Shown here piece by piece: positions 55,108-63,473 of a stretch of 64,000 nt of DNA. The DNA lies in contig NZ_SSBI01000028.1 of NCBI RefSeq assembly GCF_004795015.1, forward strand, positions 1 through 64,000, in the 5' to 3' direction. The stretch comes from Streptomyces sp. A1277 (GTDB taxonomy: Bacteria > Actinomycetota > Actinomycetes > Streptomycetales > Streptomycetaceae). Position 1 is the stretch's first letter. Each line of letters begins with the position of its first letter. The position numbers and the translations under genes are program-made. The notes under the pieces were generated by a model. That model saw nothing but the letters and a program-made list of their open reading frames with translations. It was not told the DNA's origin and did not search any database.

Positions 55108-55956
55108 TCAGAGGCGGCAGGCGTGGATGGCCGTGGTGAGGATGGCGCGGGCGCCGAGGTCGTACAGGTCGTCCATGATCCGCTGCGCCTCCTTGGCGGC
55201 GACCATGGAGCGGACGGCGACCCAGCCCTCGTGGTGCAGCGGGGAGATGGTCGGCGACTCCAGGCCCGGGGTGAGGGCGACGGCGCGCTCCAGGTGCTCG
55301 ACGCGGCAGTCGTAGTCCATCATCACGTAGCTGCGGGCGACCAGGACGCCCTGGAGGCGGCGCAGGAACTGCTGGACCTTGGGCTCGTCGGCCGGGGCGC
55401 CGGTGCGCCGGATGACGACCGCCTCGGACGTCATGATGGGCTCGCCGATGACTTCGAGGCCGGCGTTGCGCAGGCTGGTGCCGGTCTCGACCACGTCGGC
55501 GATGACCTGGGCGACGCCGAGTTCGATGGCGGTCTCGACGGCGCCGTCGAGGTGGACGACGGAGGCGTTGACGCCGGAATCGGCGAGGTGCTTCGCGACG
55601 ACGCCCTCGTAGGAGGTGGCGATCGTCATGCCGTCGAAGTCCTGCGGGCCCGCGACGGTGCCGGGCTTGGCGGCGTAGCGGAAGGTGGAGCGGGCGAAGC
55701 CGAGCTGGAGGATCTCCTCGGCCTCGGCGCCGGAGTCAAGCAGCAGGTCGCGGCCGGTGATGCCGATGTCCAGGCGGCCCGAGCTGACGTAGATCGCGAT
55801 GTCGCGGGGGCGCAGGTAGAAGAACTCGACCTGGTTGGCCGGGTCCACGAGGACGAGTTCCTTGGACTCCTTGCGCTGCTGGTAGCCCGCCTCATGGAGC
55901 ATCGCCATCGCAGGCCCGGAGATAGCACCCTTGTTGGGGACGGCGATGCGCAGCAT
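55108..55956 (-). CDS. hisG: ATP phosphoribosyltransferase, long form
   Basis: The first enzyme of histidine synthesis, joining ATP and PRPP; 282 residues. The length and the C-terminal regulatory domain (about 205-282) mark the hexameric long form that is feedback-inhibited by histidine without HisZ. Motifs are LRIAVPNKGAISGPAMAMLH at the start, DIGITGRDLLLDSG, and the PRPP-binding VIADVVETGTSLRNAGLEV. It lies 63 bases behind hisE. The other his genes are elsewhere, as in other streptomycetes. Confidence 0.96.
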   Translation of the reverse strand: MLRIAVPNKGAISGPAMAMLHEAGYQQRKESKELVLVDPANQVEFFYLRPRDIAIYVSSGRLDIGITGRDLLLDSGAEAEEILQLGFARSTFRYAAKPGTVAGPQDFDGMTIATSYEGVVAKHLADSGVNASVVHLDGAVETAIELGVAQVIADVVETGTSLRNAGLEVIGEPIMTSEAVVIRRTGAPADEPKVQQFLRRLQGVLVARSYVMMDYDCRVEHLERAVALTPGLESPTISPLHHEGWVAVRSMVAAKEAQRIMDDLYDLGARAILTTAIHACRL

Positions 55957-56019
55957 GAGGTCGAGTTTCCTTTGCGAAAGGGGTGGCGGGATACGTGCGG
56001 GAGGTGCGGGGAGCCGTGC

Positions 56020-56292
56020 TCAGAGGTGGGCGTAGACGTCGTCGAGGGAGATCCCGCGCGCGACCATCATCACCTGGACGTGGTAGAGCAGCTGCGAGAT
56101 CTCCTCGGCGGCGGCGTCCTTGCTCTCGTGCTCGGCGGCCATCCAGACTTCGGCGGCCTCCTCGACGACCTTCTTGCCGATGGCATGGACCCCCTTGTCC
56201 ACCAGTTCGGCGGTGCGGGAGGTGGAGGGGTCGCCGTTGGCGGCCTTGAGCTTCAGCTCGGCGAAGAGCTCTTCGAAGGTTTTGTTCGCCAT
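56020..56292 (-). CDS. hisE: phosphoribosyl-ATP diphosphatase
   Basis: The second histidine step; a 90-residue MazG-fold protein that removes pyrophosphate from phosphoribosyl-ATP. KTFEELFAELKLKAANGDPS, IGKKVVEEAAEVWMAAEHES and EEISQLLYHVQVMMVARGIS carry the helical Glu/Asp metal ligands. It is stand-alone, not fused to HisI. It starts 34 bases after the ribH stop codon, linking the riboflavin and histidine genes. Confidence 0.96.
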   Translation of the reverse strand: MANKTFEELFAELKLKAANGDPSTSRTAELVDKGVHAIGKKVVEEAAEVWMAAEHESKDAAAEEISQLLYHVQVMMVARGISLDDVYAHL

Positions 56293-56326
56293 GATGTGCT
56301 CAGAATACGGGGTGCCGCGCCCGCAC

Positions 56327-56812
56327 TCAGCGCCAGGGTTCGCTGACCGAGCGCAGTGTGGCGGCGGTGGCGACGGCGGCGGTGACCGCTTCGTGCCCCT
56401 TGTCCTCGTTGGACCCCTCCAGGCCGGCCCGGTCGAGTGCCTGCTCCTCGGTGTCGCAGGTGAGGACGCCGAAGCCGACCGGGACGCCGGTGTCGACGGC
56501 GACCTGGGTGAGGCCGTTGGTGACGCCGTGGGACACGTATTCGAAGTGCGGGGTGCCGCCGCGGATGATCACGCCGAGGGCGACGACCGCGTCGTATCCG
56601 CGCCCGGCCAGCACCTTGGCGACGACGGGGAGCTCGAAGCTGCCGGGGACCCGCAGCAGGGTCGGCTCGTCGATGCCCAGCTCGTGCAGCGCGCGCAGGG
56701 CGCCGTTGACGAGTCCGTCCATGACCTCCTCGTGCCACTGCGCGGCGACGACCGCCACACGGAGGTCACCGCAGTTGCGTACGGACAGTTCGGGTGCGCC
56801 CTTGCCGCTCAT
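56327..56812 (-). CDS. ribH: 6,7-dimethyl-8-ribityllumazine synthase
   Basis: The penultimate step of riboflavin synthesis; 161 residues. RVAVVAAQWHEEVMDGLVNG opens the fold, VPGSFELPVVAKVLAGRGYD carries the substrate loop, VIRGGTPHFEYVSHGVTNGL holds the catalytic His, and VPVGFGVLTCDTEEQALDRA is the usual late motif. GGAGAG precedes the ATG. It follows ribBA by about 43 bases. Confidence 0.96.
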   Translation of the reverse strand: MSGKGAPELSVRNCGDLRVAVVAAQWHEEVMDGLVNGALRALHELGIDEPTLLRVPGSFELPVVAKVLAGRGYDAVVALGVIIRGGTPHFEYVSHGVTNGLTQVAVDTGVPVGFGVLTCDTEEQALDRAGLEGSNEDKGHEAVTAAVATAATLRSVSEPWR

Positions 56813-56855
56813 GTCTCTCCTGCTGCTTCTGTGTACGGGTGACTGCTGGTTGGTG

Positions 56856-58154
56856 CTACTGGTTGCCGCAGGTCGACGCGGTGGCGGCGTCGAGCCAGGG
56901 CAGGTCGTGTCCCATGCGGTCGCGCTTGGTGCGCAGGTACCGCAGGTTGTGCTCGCCGGCCTGGACGGGCATCGGCTCGCGGCCGGTGACGACCAGGCCG
57001 TGCCGCACGATCGCGGCGGTCTTCTCCGGGTTGTTCGTCATCAGGCGCAGGCTCCGCACGCCGAGGTCCTTGAGGATCTGGGCGCCCGCGGCGTAGTCCC
57101 TGGCGTCGGCGGGCAGGCCGAGCTCCAGGTTGGCGTCGAGCGTGTCGGCGCCGCGCTCCTGGAGTTCGTACGCGCGCAGCTTGGACAGCAGGCCGATGCC
57201 CCGGCCCTCGTGGCCGCGCAGGTAGACGACGACGCCGCGGCCCTCGTCCGTGATGCGGCCCATCGAGGCGTGCAGCTGGGGGCCGCAGTCGCAGCGTTCG
57301 GACTGGAAGATGTCGCCGGTCAGGCACTCGGAGTGGACCCGGACCAGGACGTCGTCGCCGTCCCCGATGTCGCCGTGGACCAGCGCGACGTGCTCGACGC
57401 CGTCCGCGGTGGAGCGGTAGCCGTACGCGGTGAACGCGCCGAAGCGGGTCGGCAGCCGGACCTCGGCCTCGCGGCGGACGGTCGGTTCGCTGGTGCGCCG
57501 GTAGGCGATCAGGTCCTCGATGGAGATGATCGTCAGACCGTGCTTGCGGGCGAAGGGGACCAGCTGGGGCAGGCGCAGCATGACGCCGTCCTCGCCCGCG
57601 ATCTCCACGATCGCCCCGGCGGGCCGCAGCCCGGCGAGCCGGGCGAGGTCGACGGCGGCCTCGGTGTGGCCGTTGCGGGCGAGCACCCCGCCGGAGCGGG
57701 CGCGCAGCGGGAAGACGTGGCCGGGGCGCACGAAGTCGCCGGGGGCCGCGGTGCCGCCGGCGAGCAGGCGCAGGGTGGTGGCGCGGTCGGCGGCGGAGAT
57801 GCCGGTGGACACGCCGTGGGCGGCACCGGCGTCGACGGAGACGGTGAAGGCGGTCTTCATCGACTCGGTGTTGTGGTCGACCATCTGCGGCAGTTCGAGC
57901 CGCTCCAGCTCGTCGCTCTCCATGGGCGCGCAGACGAGTCCGCGGCACTCGCTCATCATGAAGGCGATGATCTCGGGGGTGGCCTTCTCGGCGGCGACGA
58001 CGAGGTCGCCCTCGTTCTCCCGGTCCTCGTCGTCGACGACCACGACGGGCCGGCCGGCGGCGATGTCGCGGATGGCCTGCTCGACGGGGTCGAGGGCGAG
58101 GTCGTCGGCGGGGGCCTCGTGTTCGCGGTGCAGCCAGGTGGGCTGGGCGGTCAT
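56856..58154 (-). CDS. ribBA: bifunctional DHBP synthase / GTP cyclohydrolase II
   Basis: A 432-residue fusion supplying both precursors of riboflavin. The N-terminal DHBP synthase half (about 20-215) has VVVDDEDRENEGDLVVAAEK (acidic metal loop), GTAAPGDFVRPGHVFPLRAR and GHTEAAVDLARLAG. The C-terminal GTP cyclohydrolase II half has the zinc cysteines in SECLTGDIFQSERCDCG at about 279-292 and LRGHEGRGIGLLSKLRAY. The start overlaps the ribM stop codon (ATGA); the longer in-frame extension overlaps ribM and is excluded. Confidence 0.96.
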   Translation of the reverse strand: MTAQPTWLHREHEAPADDLALDPVEQAIRDIAAGRPVVVVDDEDRENEGDLVVAAEKATPEIIAFMMSECRGLVCAPMESDELERLELPQMVDHNTESMKTAFTVSVDAGAAHGVSTGISAADRATTLRLLAGGTAAPGDFVRPGHVFPLRARSGGVLARNGHTEAAVDLARLAGLRPAGAIVEIAGEDGVMLRLPQLVPFARKHGLTIISIEDLIAYRRTSEPTVRREAEVRLPTRFGAFTAYGYRSTADGVEHVALVHGDIGDGDDVLVRVHSECLTGDIFQSERCDCGPQLHASMGRITDEGRGVVVYLRGHEGRGIGLLSKLRAYELQERGADTLDANLELGLPADARDYAAGAQILKDLGVRSLRLMTNNPEKTAAIVRHGLVVTGREPMPVQAGEHNLRYLRTKRDRMGHDLPWLDAATASTCGNQ

Positions 58155-58795
58155 GCCGTGGCTCCTTCCAGAGCGGGTGTCCGCGTACGCAGCCACCAGT
58201 CGCGCATGCCCCACAGGACGAGGGCCCCGTAGACGACGTAGATGAGACCGGAGAAGGCGAGTCCGCTGTGGAAGTTCAGCGGGACGCCGACCAGGTCGAC
58301 CAGGAGCCAGGCGAACCAGAACTCGACCATCCCTCGGGCCTGGGCGAGCATCGCGACCAGGGTGCCGGCGAAGATGTACGCGTCCGCCCACGGGCTCCAG
58401 GAGAGCGAGGGGAAGGCGGTGAACAGGCCGCCGACCGCGAGGGTGCCGAGGGCGGCGCCGCCGGCCAGGTAGCCGCGTTCGCGCCAGGTGGCGAAGCGTA
58501 CGGCGATGGAGCCGTCCTGGGCCTGCTGCCGGCCCCGGGTCCACTGCTGCCAGCCCCAGACGGCGACGGCGATGACGATGAGCTGCTTGCCCACACTGCC
58601 CGCCTGGTGGACGGAGACGTTGGCGGCGACGAGCACGGCGCCGGACAGGAGCTGGGCGGGCCAGGTCCAGATGGAGCGCAGCCAGCCCAGCGTCAGGGCG
58701 ATGAGACCGATGGTGTTGCCGATCATGTCGGACCAGATGATGTGCTGCCCGAAGACGGTGAATGCCTCGGAGTTCAGCCAGTGCAGGGCGCTCAT
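58151..58795 (-). CDS. ribM: PnuC-family riboflavin transporter (RibM)
   Basis: A 214-residue membrane protein of the PnuC family with about seven helices. The family phrases NTIGLIALTLGWLRSIWTWP and WVAWLLVDLVGVPLNFHSGL-like sequence (here FWFAWLLVDLVGVPLNFHS) are present. PnuC proteins normally carry nicotinamide riboside, but the copy embedded in actinobacterial rib operons is RibM (PnuX), shown in S. davaonensis and Corynebacterium to carry riboflavin or roseoflavin. Its place between ribE and ribBA fits that role. It overlaps both neighbours by 4 bases. Confidence 0.9.
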   Translation of the reverse strand: MSALHWLNSEAFTVFGQHIIWSDMIGNTIGLIALTLGWLRSIWTWPAQLLSGAVLVAANVSVHQAGSVGKQLIVIAVAVWGWQQWTRGRQQAQDGSIAVRFATWRERGYLAGGAALGTLAVGGLFTAFPSLSWSPWADAYIFAGTLVAMLAQARGMVEFWFAWLLVDLVGVPLNFHSGLAFSGLIYVVYGALVLWGMRDWWLRTRTPALEGATA

Positions 58796-59409
58796 GCGGC
58801 CGGTTCCCCCTTCTGCGGCGCGACGTCGCCGAGCAGCCGCTCGACGTACTTGGCGATGACGTCCACTTCGAGGTTGACCGGGTCGCCGGGCTCCTTGATG
58901 CCGAGCGTGGTCAGCGCGAGGGTGGTGGGGATGAGGCTGATGGTGAAGTAGTCCGGTCCGGCGTCCACGACGGTCAGGCTGACGCCGTCGACGGTGATCG
59001 AGCCCTTCTCCACCACGTAGCGGGTCAGGTCGGCCGGCAGGGAGACCTTCACGATCTCCCAGTTCTCGGAGACCCGGCGCTCCAGGATGCGGCCGGTGCC
59101 GTCGACGTGGCCCTGGACGATGTGCCCGCCGAGCCGTCCGCCGAGCGCCATGGGGCGTTCCAGGTTGACGCGGGAGCCGGTCGTCAGGGCGCCGAGGCTG
59201 GAGCGGTTCAGCGTCTCGGCCATCACGTCGGCCGTGAACTCGTGCTCACCGAGGTCCACGACGGTCAGGCAGACACCGTTCACGGCGATCGAGTCACCGT
59301 GTTTGGCGCCCTCGGTGACGACGGGGCCGCGCAGACGGAAGCGGGAGGCGTCCTCCAGCTTCTCGACGGCGGTGACCTCACCCAGTTCTTCGACAATTCC
59401 GGTGAACAC
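58792..59409 (-). CDS. ribE: riboflavin synthase, alpha subunit
   Basis: A 205-residue enzyme that converts two lumazine molecules to riboflavin. Two lumazine-binding barrels are seen: MFTGIVEELGEVTAVEKLED ... SIAVNGVCLTVVDLGEHEF, and GGHIVQGHVDGTGRILERRV ... GSITVDGVSLTVVDAGPDYF. The start is GTG, placed directly after the ribD stop codon. Confidence 0.96.
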   Translation of the reverse strand: MFTGIVEELGEVTAVEKLEDASRFRLRGPVVTEGAKHGDSIAVNGVCLTVVDLGEHEFTADVMAETLNRSSLGALTTGSRVNLERPMALGGRLGGHIVQGHVDGTGRILERRVSENWEIVKVSLPADLTRYVVEKGSITVDGVSLTVVDAGPDYFTISLIPTTLALTTLGIKEPGDPVNLEVDVIAKYVERLLGDVAPQKGEPAA

Positions 59410-60510
59410 TCAGTTTTCCTTCCGGGCGGGGCCGGGAACGGCGGTGACGCGCAGATCGGGGCCGATGCGGACGGTCTCGGTCACATCGAGGCGCAACGCC
59501 TCGGTGAGGGTGGAGATTCCGGCGTCGGCGAGGGCCGCGGGGCCTGCGCCGAGGAGGACGGGGGCGAGGTAGCCGACGACCTTGTCGACCAGTCCCGCGG
59601 CGACGAAGGCCCCGGCCAGGACCGGACCGCCTTCGAGGAGTACGGAGCGCACGCCGCGCTCGTGGAGGGCGGCGAGCAGGGCGGGCAGGTCGAGGCCGGG
59701 TCCGCCGGCCGCGCGGGGCAGGCGCAGGACGGCCTCGTCGGGCAGGTGGCGGCTGTCGGCGTCGTCGGCGACCGCGATCAGGGTGGGCGCGCCGGCGTCG
59801 AGGACCCGGGCGCCGGGGCGTACGGCGGTGGCCCGGGTGTCGAGGACGACCCGCAGGGGCTGGACGGCGCCGTCGATGCCGCGTACCGCGAGCTGGGGGT
59901 CGTCGGCGCGGGCGGTGCCGGAGCCGACGAGGACCGCGTCGGCCTCGGCGCGCAGCCGGTGGACGTCGGCGCGGGACTCGGCGGAGCTGATCCAGCGGCT
60001 GGTGGCGTCGGCGGCGGCGACCCGGCCGTCCAGGCTCGCCGCGTACTTCCAGGTGACGTGCGGGCGGCCCAGGCGCACTGAGGTCAGCCAGGCGGCGTTA
60101 CCCGCTTCGGCCTCCGCGGCGAGGAGGCCCGCCTCGGCCCCGACCCCGGCGGCGCGCAGGGTGTCGGCACCGCCGGTGGCCTGCGGGTTCGGGTCGCCGA
60201 CCGCGTAGACGACGCGGGCGATGCCGGCCTCGATGAGCGCCTGGGCGCAGGGGCCGGTGCGGCCGCTGTGGTTACAGGGTTCGAGGGTGACGTAGGCGGT
60301 GCCGCCGCGGGCCAGGTCGCCGGCCGCGCGCAGGGCGTGGATCTCGGCGTGCGGGCCGCCGGCGCGCTGGTGGAAGCCCTCCCCGACGGTCTGTCCGGCC
60401 GCGTCGAGGACGACGCATCCGACGACCGGGTTGGGGCTGGTGGAGCCGAGGCCGCGAGCGGCGAGCGCGATGGCTCGGCGCATGGCGGTGGTGTCGGCTG
60501 CGGTGTCCAC
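59410..60510 (-). CDS. ribD: bifunctional riboflavin deaminase/reductase
   Basis: A 366-residue fusion that carries out the deaminase and reductase steps. The N-terminal cytidine-deaminase-like domain has zinc ligands His54 and Glu56 (HAE) and Cys79 and Cys88 in EPCNHSGRTGPC. The reductase domain begins near residue 150 (PHVTWKYAASLDGRVAAADA) and includes SVLLEGGPVLAGAFVAAGLV. The GTG start (VDTAADTTAMRRA) has AGGAGG five bases before. It is the first gene behind the FMN riboswitch, with an untranslated leader of about 160 bases after the aptamer. Confidence 0.95.
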   Translation of the reverse strand: MDTAADTTAMRRAIALAARGLGSTSPNPVVGCVVLDAAGQTVGEGFHQRAGGPHAEIHALRAAGDLARGGTAYVTLEPCNHSGRTGPCAQALIEAGIARVVYAVGDPNPQATGGADTLRAAGVGAEAGLLAAEAEAGNAAWLTSVRLGRPHVTWKYAASLDGRVAAADATSRWISSAESRADVHRLRAEADAVLVGSGTARADDPQLAVRGIDGAVQPLRVVLDTRATAVRPGARVLDAGAPTLIAVADDADSRHLPDEAVLRLPRAAGGPGLDLPALLAALHERGVRSVLLEGGPVLAGAFVAAGLVDKVVGYLAPVLLGAGPAALADAGISTLTEALRLDVTETVRIGPDLRVTAVPGPARKEN

Positions 60511-60669
60511 CGGGTCCTCCTGCCTCTTCGGGCACGGACTCCGGGGCCTGTCGATGACGACAGGAGAAGCGGAACGCACGGCGGGGACGCCGGATGCCGG
60601 AAAACACGGATGGCCCGGTTGCCCGAAAACCATCCGCCGACGGCGGCGTACCCGCGAAACGGCCCGCCG

Positions 60670-60795
60670 CGCACTGCCTCCCATCCGGACTTTAACCGTC
60701 GGTCCAGGAATCCCACCTGGTCAACCGGCCGCTGGATGCGGACGGGTCGCGGACTATAACCGCCGGTTCGGAATTGCACCGACCCCGGAGTGCGC
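60670..60795 (-). promoter_or_regulatory. FMN riboswitch (RFN element)
   Basis: On the minus strand the aptamer runs from CGCACTCCGGGGTCGGTG, through GGCGGTTATAGTCCGCGACC and GGTGGGATTCCTGGACCGAC, to GGTTAAAGTCCGGATGGGAG and AGTGCG. These are the conserved RFN pieces in order, with the closing stem formed by the two ends. It lies upstream of ribD and should repress the rib operon when FMN is abundant. No U-rich terminator is visible between it and ribD, so the expression platform may act on translation or through Rho. The 60511-61072 gap otherwise holds only this element and the next chitinase promoter. Confidence 0.96.
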
Positions 60796-60922
60796 TGCTG
60801 CTGGTACACGATCAGTGTGCCACGACCGGGCATGACCCATACGGGCGAACGCTGTGGAGTGGCTCACAGACAGCGCGTGACAGGGGCTCTTTTCGGACAC
60901 CCGCGCAGGAATGGACCATGAA

Positions 60923-60964
60923 TGGTCCAGACCTATTGACGCACTGGTCTAGTCCTCTTAATCT
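60923..60964 (+). promoter_or_regulatory. chi-type promoter with DasR-like direct repeats
   Basis: TGGTCCAGACCT (60923-60934), then TTGACG (60936-60941) as -35, ACTGGTCTAGTCCT (60943-60956) inside the 17-base spacer, and TAATCT (60959-60964) as -10. The paired 12-bp direct repeats are the hallmark of Streptomyces chitinase promoters and fit DasR binding. The leader to the GTG start is about 100 bases. It is divergent from the FMN riboswitch transcript. Confidence 0.9.
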
Positions 60965-61072
60965 CTGCGTCACCTCCGAGGACCGGTTCCCGGGTGTGCG
61001 CACGCCCGGGGCCCAACACGACCCGCCCCCTTGTCAGTTGTGTTCTGCCGACCTCCCCAGGAGGAATCGAAC

Positions 61073-63418
61073 GTGCTGTCCCCCACCCGCGCGAGAGCCA
61101 CGCTCCTCGCCGCCGGCGCCAGTGTCGCCGCGCTGCTGATCGGCTCGCTCTCCGCGACCCCCTCACAAGCCGCCGACCAGGAGTCCTGTCGCCCCGACGG
61201 GCTCTACGAGACGCCGGGCGTCTCCGTCCCCTACTGCTCCGTGTACGACTCCGAGGGCCGCGAGAAGATGGGCGCCGACCATCCGCGGCGCGTCATCGGC
61301 TACTTCACGAACTGGCGGACCGGCAAGGACGGCAAACCCGCCTACCTCGCCTCCGACATCCCCTGGGACAAGGTCACCCACCTCAACTACGCCTTCGCCC
61401 ACGTCGACGGCAGCAACAAGATCTCGGTCGGGACCGACGGACCGGACAACGCCTCGACCGGTATGACATGGCCGGGAGTCGCCGGTGCCGAGATGGACCC
61501 CGCTCTCCCCTACAAGGGTCATTTCAACCTGCTCACCAAGTTCAAGAAGCAGTACCCGAACGTGAAGACGATGGTCTCCGTCGGCGGCTGGGCCGAGACC
61601 GGCGGCTACTTCGACGACAGCGGCAAGCGGGTCGACTCCGGCGGCTTCTACTCGATGGCCACCAACGCCGACGGCTCGGTCAACCAGGCCGGGATCAACA
61701 CCTTCGCGGACTCGACGGTCGCCTTCATCAAGAAGTACGGCTTCAACGGCGTCGACATCGACTACGAGTACCCGACGACCATGAAGGACGCCGGGAACCC
61801 GCTGGACTGGACGCTGTCCAACGCCCGCCGGGCCGGCCTGGTCAAGGGCTACGCCGCGCTGATGAAGACCCTGCGCGAGAAGCTCGACCGGGCCTCCGCC
61901 GCCGACGGCACCCACTACCTGCTCAGCGTCGCCGCCCCCTCGTCGGGCTACCTGCTGCGCGGCATGGAGACCTTCCAGGTCCAGAAGTACCTGGACTACG
62001 TCAACATCATGTCGTACGACCTGCACGGCGCCTGGAACGAGTACGTCGGCCCGAACGCCGCGCTCTTCGACGACGGCAAGGACGCGGAGCTCGTCCAGGC
62101 GAGCGTCTACTCGACCTCCCAGTACGGCGGGACCGGCTACCTCAACACCGACTGGGCCTACCACTACTTCCGTGGTTCGATGCCGTCCGGCCGGATCAAC
62201 ATCGGCCTGCCGTACTACACCCGCGGCTTCAAGAACGTGCAGGGCGGCACCAACGGCCTCTGGGGCAAGGCGGCTTCCACCGACTGCCCGGCGGGCGCGG
62301 GCCTGACCAAGTGCGGTGACGGCGCCGTCGGCATCGACAACCTCTGGCACGACGAGGACACCAACGGCAAGGAGGCGCCCGCCGGCTCCAACCCGATGTG
62401 GCACGCCAAGAACCTGGAGAAGGGCATCGTCGGCGACTACGTCACGGACTACGGGTTCCCCGCGGACACGAAGCTGACCGGTACCTACGTCCGCAACTAC
62501 GACTCCACCCTGGTCGCGCCCTGGCTGTGGAACGCCGACAAGAAGGTCTTCCTCTCCACCGAGGACGAGCAGTCCGTGCAGGCCAAGGCGGACTACGTGG
62601 CCGACAAGGGCATCGGCGGCACGATGATCTGGGAGCTGGCCGGCGACTACGGCTGGAACGCCGCCAAGGGCCAGTACGGGCCCGGCTCGACGCTCACCTC
62701 CACGATGTACGACACCTTCAAGAAGGCCGCGCCGTACGGGGCCACGCGCTCCACCATCGACCTGCCGACCCAGGCGCTGGACATCGACGTCTCCTTCGAC
62801 CAGTTCCCGCTGGGCGACTCCAACTACCCGATCAGCCCCAAGCTGAAGATCACCAACAACACGAAGACGGCGCTGCCGGGCGGCACGGAGTTCCAGTTCG
62901 ACTACGCGACCTCGGCGCCCGCCAACGCCAAGGACCAGTCGGGCTTCGGCACCACGATCGTGCGCAGCGACCACACCGCGGCGAACAACGTCGGCGGGCT
63001 GAAGGGCGACTACAACCGCGTCTCCCTGAAGCTGCCGTCCTGGCAGAGCCTGGAGCCCGGCGCGTCGGTCCAGGTCGACTTCGTCTACTACCTGCCCACC
63101 TCCACGCCCTCCAACTGGACCGTGACCTTCGGCGGCAAGTCCTACGCCCTCGCGGCGGACCTGGCCCGCGGCACGACGGTCGTCGAGCCGGGCACGGGCT
63201 CCACGCCGACGCCCGACCCGTCCGGCTCCACCGGCCCGACCCCCGGCCCGTCGGGCGGCGCCTGCACGGCGACGGCCTGGAGCGCGAGCGCGGAGTACGG
63301 CGCGGGTACGACGGTCAGCCACGGGTCGCACCAGTGGAAGGCGAAGTGGTGGACGAAGGGCGAGACGCCCGGGTCCACGGGCGAATGGGGCGTCTGGCAG
63401 GACCTGGGCGCCTGCTGA
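61073..63418 (+). CDS. secreted modular GH18 chitinase with C-terminal CBM5/12
   Basis: A 781-residue secreted chitinase. The Sec signal peptide ends near residue 34 (PSQAA). The GH18 domain starts at RRVIGYFTNWRTGKDG, with MVSVGGWAETGGYF and the catalytic NGVDIDYEYPT, placing the acid/base at Glu232 with Asp228 and Asp230. MIWELAGDYGWN ends it. A beta-rich module from about 565 (IDVSFDQFPLGDSNYPISPK) precedes a Pro/Ser/Thr/Gly linker (about 705-728) and a C-terminal chitin-binding module of the CBM5/12 type (WSASAEYGAGTTVSHGSHQW then KAKWWTKGETPG). The GTG start has AGGAGG eight bases ahead. It carries the chi promoter and a terminator follows. Confidence 0.95.
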   Translation: MLSPTRARATLLAAGASVAALLIGSLSATPSQAADQESCRPDGLYETPGVSVPYCSVYDSEGREKMGADHPRRVIGYFTNWRTGKDGKPAYLASDIPWDKVTHLNYAFAHVDGSNKISVGTDGPDNASTGMTWPGVAGAEMDPALPYKGHFNLLTKFKKQYPNVKTMVSVGGWAETGGYFDDSGKRVDSGGFYSMATNADGSVNQAGINTFADSTVAFIKKYGFNGVDIDYEYPTTMKDAGNPLDWTLSNARRAGLVKGYAALMKTLREKLDRASAADGTHYLLSVAAPSSGYLLRGMETFQVQKYLDYVNIMSYDLHGAWNEYVGPNAALFDDGKDAELVQASVYSTSQYGGTGYLNTDWAYHYFRGSMPSGRINIGLPYYTRGFKNVQGGTNGLWGKAASTDCPAGAGLTKCGDGAVGIDNLWHDEDTNGKEAPAGSNPMWHAKNLEKGIVGDYVTDYGFPADTKLTGTYVRNYDSTLVAPWLWNADKKVFLSTEDEQSVQAKADYVADKGIGGTMIWELAGDYGWNAAKGQYGPGSTLTSTMYDTFKKAAPYGATRSTIDLPTQALDIDVSFDQFPLGDSNYPISPKLKITNNTKTALPGGTEFQFDYATSAPANAKDQSGFGTTIVRSDHTAANNVGGLKGDYNRVSLKLPSWQSLEPGASVQVDFVYYLPTSTPSNWTVTFGGKSYALAADLARGTTVVEPGTGSTPTPDPSGSTGPTPGPSGGACTATAWSASAEYGAGTTVSHGSHQWKAKWWTKGETPGSTGEWGVWQDLGAC

Positions 63419-63428
63419 TCCCCTCTCC

Positions 63429-63457
63429 GGGGCGAGGTGTTTCGTGTACCTCGCCCC
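63429..63457 (+). terminator. hairpin terminator
   Basis: A perfect 10-bp stem (GGGGCGAGGT with ACCTCGCCCC, 63429-63438 and 63448-63457) and a 9-base loop, placed between the chitinase and the convergent ROK gene. Confidence 0.85.
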
Positions 63458-63473
63458 TTCCCGGGGCGCGGGG

